Shown here: in pieces, positions 6,179 to 7,160 of the stretch
How positions within the stretch are numbered: position 1 is the first letter of the stretch
How the letters are laid out: each line of letters begins with the position of its first letter
Assembly: GCA_945867875.1 (NCBI GenBank)
Contig: CAMBJF010000121.1
Span: forward strand, 1 to 7,160
Direction of reading: 5' to 3'
DNA from: an uncultured Ruminococcus sp.
GTDB taxonomy: Bacteria > Bacillota > Clostridia > Oscillospirales > Ruminococcaceae
DNA: 7,160 bases
Notes under the pieces: generated by a model
The model's database searches: none
Seen by the model: the letters and a program-made list of their open reading frames with translations, nothing else
What the model was told of the DNA's origin: nothing
Made by a program: the position numbers and the translations under genes

Positions 6179-6830
6179 ACTGTCCCTCATGCTCGTGTAG
6201 CTTCTCGGGATTCGACACCGATGAGGGGTCTTTTTCTGTTTCCTTGAAAATATGCATTGCCGTGCCGCTTATGGTGTAGATGATGCAGGCGGGGCCGATA
6301 AGTAGTCCGATGAAAAGTGTAACGATGTTCCAGAATATCACCGCAAGCTCAAAGGCAAGGATAATTATGAGCAGGAACGTTCTGCCCACGTGCTTCATCG
6401 CAAGACGGAATGAGTTTTTCAGGCAGTTCGTGATGCTGTTTTCATAGCGGACGATAAGTGGAAAAACATACAGCAGGGAGAATGACAGGAAAAATGCTGT
6501 AAGAAAGCCAACGATTAAGAACGGCAGGCTGTTTTCCACAGCTCCCGCAATCTTGAAATCAAGATACACCGCCGCTGCCGCTACTATAGAAATAAGTCCG
6601 AGAGGAAGTCCCTGCTTCCAGTTTGCCTTGAAAGCCGATATAAAATCGCTCCAAATATGTCCCTCGGACTCGTCAAGGAACTTCATCGTCACGGAAAATG
6701 CCGCCGCCGTGCTGCACCCGATAGTCACTATGGGCAGGCTGAACACCAGCCACAGGATATTCAGAACGATAACGTCGGTGAGACGCTGCATAAATCTGTA
6801 GAGAGGACTGTCGATACTGAAAAATTTCAC
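6177..6830 (-). CDS. YesL family (DUF624) membrane protein
   Basis: A 217-residue membrane protein of the YesL/DUF624 family, which is found almost only in Firmicutes beside carbohydrate ABC importers and whose molecular function is not established. The N-terminus FSIDSPLYRFMQRLTDVIVLNILWLVFSLPIVTIGCSTAA (4-43) is the family signature (a short lead, xxPLYRFMxxLxD, then N-xLW-x-SLPIVTIGxSTxA). Hydrophobic segments lie at about 20-45, 75-93, 101-127, 151-168 and 170-190, giving roughly five membrane spans, followed by an acidic soluble tail. The start is GTG at 6830 with AAGGAGA (6844-6838 on the - strand) about 7-8 nt upstream; no ATG is better placed. It lies just downstream of a sugar-permease gene on the same strand, the usual context of the family, but a hairpin between them may limit co-transcription. 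Confidence 0.9.
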   Translation of the reverse strand: MKFFSIDSPLYRFMQRLTDVIVLNILWLVFSLPIVTIGCSTAAAFSVTMKFLDESEGHIWSDFISAFKANWKQGLPLGLISIVAAAAVYLDFKIAGAVENSLPFLIVGFLTAFFLSFSLLYVFPLIVRYENSITNCLKNSFRLAMKHVGRTFLLIIILAFELAVIFWNIVTLFIGLLIGPACIIYTISGTAMHIFKETEKDPSSVSNPEKLHEHEGQ

Positions 6831-6844
6831 GCTTTTTTCTCCTT

Positions 6845-6885
6845 AAAATAAAAGCTATAGGGTACGGGAGCTCCCCGTACCCTAT
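6845..6885 (-). terminator. Hairpin terminator or attenuator between the permease and YesL-like genes
   Basis: A perfect 12-bp stem (6857-6868 with 6874-6885), G+C-rich at its centre, has the loop AGCTC. On the - strand it is followed by AGCTTTTATTTT (6856-6845), a broken U tract directly before the YesL-like Shine-Dalgarno. Since the interrupted tail is weaker than at the two other terminators, partial termination that lowers expression of the downstream gene is likely. On the + strand the tail TTTTTGTTTG is also U-rich. Confidence 0.75.
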
Positions 6886-6897
6886 TTTTGTTTGTGA

Positions 6898-7107
6898 TTA
6901 GCCCTTTACCGCACCGAGCATAATTCCCTTTTCAAAATATCTCTGCATAAAGGGATATACAAGGAGAATGGGGATTATCGTAACCATTGAAATGGTGTAC
7001 TGGATAACCTTGGTATTGAGCATTCCCGCAACAGCTGCGCTGTCTCCTGCGGAGGCACCGTTCATAAGAGCACTCAGGTTTGAGGAAGAGTTCAGATAAA
7101 CGTAAAG
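6898..7107 (-). CDS. Carbohydrate ABC transporter permease, C-terminal fragment (CUT1, LplC/YtcP-like)
   Basis: The last 69 residues of a binding-protein-dependent sugar importer permease (MalG side, CUT1 family). The end YPFMQRYFEKGIMLGAVKG (51-69) is the highly typical C-terminus of LplC/YtcP-type permeases, and a final transmembrane helix lies at about 36-56 (IQYTISMVTIIPILLVYPFM). The EAA loop that contacts the ATPase and the rest of the protein are missing because the natural sequence stops at 7107. The apparent start MYKRQ (GTG at 7122) is encoded by sequencing adapter and is false; the first genuine residues are LYVYLNSSSN. The partner permease and the solute-binding protein would be expected further upstream on this strand, beyond the contig end. 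Confidence 0.9.
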   Translation of the reverse strand, partial: LYVYLNSSSNLSALMNGASAGDSAAVAGMLNTKVIQYTISMVTIIPILLVYPFMQRYFEKGIMLGAVKG

Positions 7108-7160
7108 CTGTCTCTTATACACATCTGACGCTGCCGACGATATGCAGTGTTTAGATCTCG
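7108..7160. other. Illumina Nextera adapter contamination at the contig end (not genomic)
   Basis: Bases 7108-7126 are the exact 19-bp Tn5 mosaic end used in Nextera libraries (CTGTCTCTTATACACATCT). Bases 7127-7140 (GACGCTGCCGACGA) complete the reverse complement of the Nextera read-1 adapter. Bases 7141-7148 (TATGCAGT) sit exactly where the i5 index belongs and are the reverse complement of ACTGCATA, which I recall as index S506. Bases 7149-7160 (GTTTAGATCTCG) match the start of the reverse-complemented P5 sequence GTGTAGATCTCG except for one base at 7151. The order and spacing leave little doubt that this is untrimmed read-through. Confidence 0.98.

Noticed and set aside
7108..7122. MYKRQ as the true N-terminus of the permease
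   Set aside because: These codons come from the Tn5 mosaic end of the sequencing adapter; the real gene is cut at 7107.
7108..7126. Tn5 end as a natural transposon remnant
   Set aside because: The 19-bp hyperactive mosaic end is followed by read-1 adapter, index and P5 bases, which occur only in sequencing libraries.

Overview
The window reads as one end of an assembled contig from a Clostridia-type Bacillota, most likely a gut Oscillospiraceae/Ruminococcus-like genome. The reasons are an Obg GTPase with the Gram-positive-style OCT domain, a Mini-ribonuclease III, a YesL-type (DUF624) membrane protein next to a CUT1 sugar permease, strong AGGAG-type ribosome binding sites, and a moderate G+C content with AGA as a common Arg codon. 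The assignment rests on gene content only. No CRISPR array, tRNA, rRNA, insertion sequence or prophage gene is visible.

Left half, + strand (48-3657): a compact gene run of obgE (50S assembly GTPase), an uncharacterised 142-residue protein, mrnC (Mini-III, 23S rRNA maturation), a metallo-beta-lactamase-fold hydrolase with altered metal ligands, and yebC (translation factor). Gaps are 18 and about 26 nt, then a 7-nt overlap, then 39 nt, so the first four probably share a transcript. yebC also has a credible promoter of its own inside the end of the hydrolase gene. Three of the five genes concern ribosome assembly or translation. The 5' end of mrnC is odd: no ATG/GTG/TTG lies where the protein should begin, and the best candidate is ATA behind a Shine-Dalgarno that is part of an inverted repeat.

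Middle (3671-6178): a perfect 18-bp bidirectional terminator separates yebC from a convergent MATE-family efflux transporter (- strand). A 181-bp divergent intergenic region with one promoter on each strand separates that gene from a radical SAM protein of the SplB/COG1533 group (+ strand), which ends in a sequence resembling a sliding-clamp-binding motif. A second perfect bidirectional terminator (14 bp) follows.

Right end (6177-7160): on the - strand lie a YesL-like membrane protein and, upstream of it across a third hairpin, the C-terminal 69 residues of a carbohydrate ABC transporter permease, as expected for a sugar-uptake locus continuing off the contig. The last 53 bases (7108-7160) are not genomic. 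They are Illumina Nextera adapter: Tn5 mosaic end, read-1 adapter, an 8-base i5 index and the start of P5. Natural sequence therefore ends at 7107.

I do not see a convincing undescribed multi-gene system. The items most worth checking are the mrnC start, the hydrolase's altered HxHxDH motif, the radical SAM C-terminal motif and the adapter contamination.
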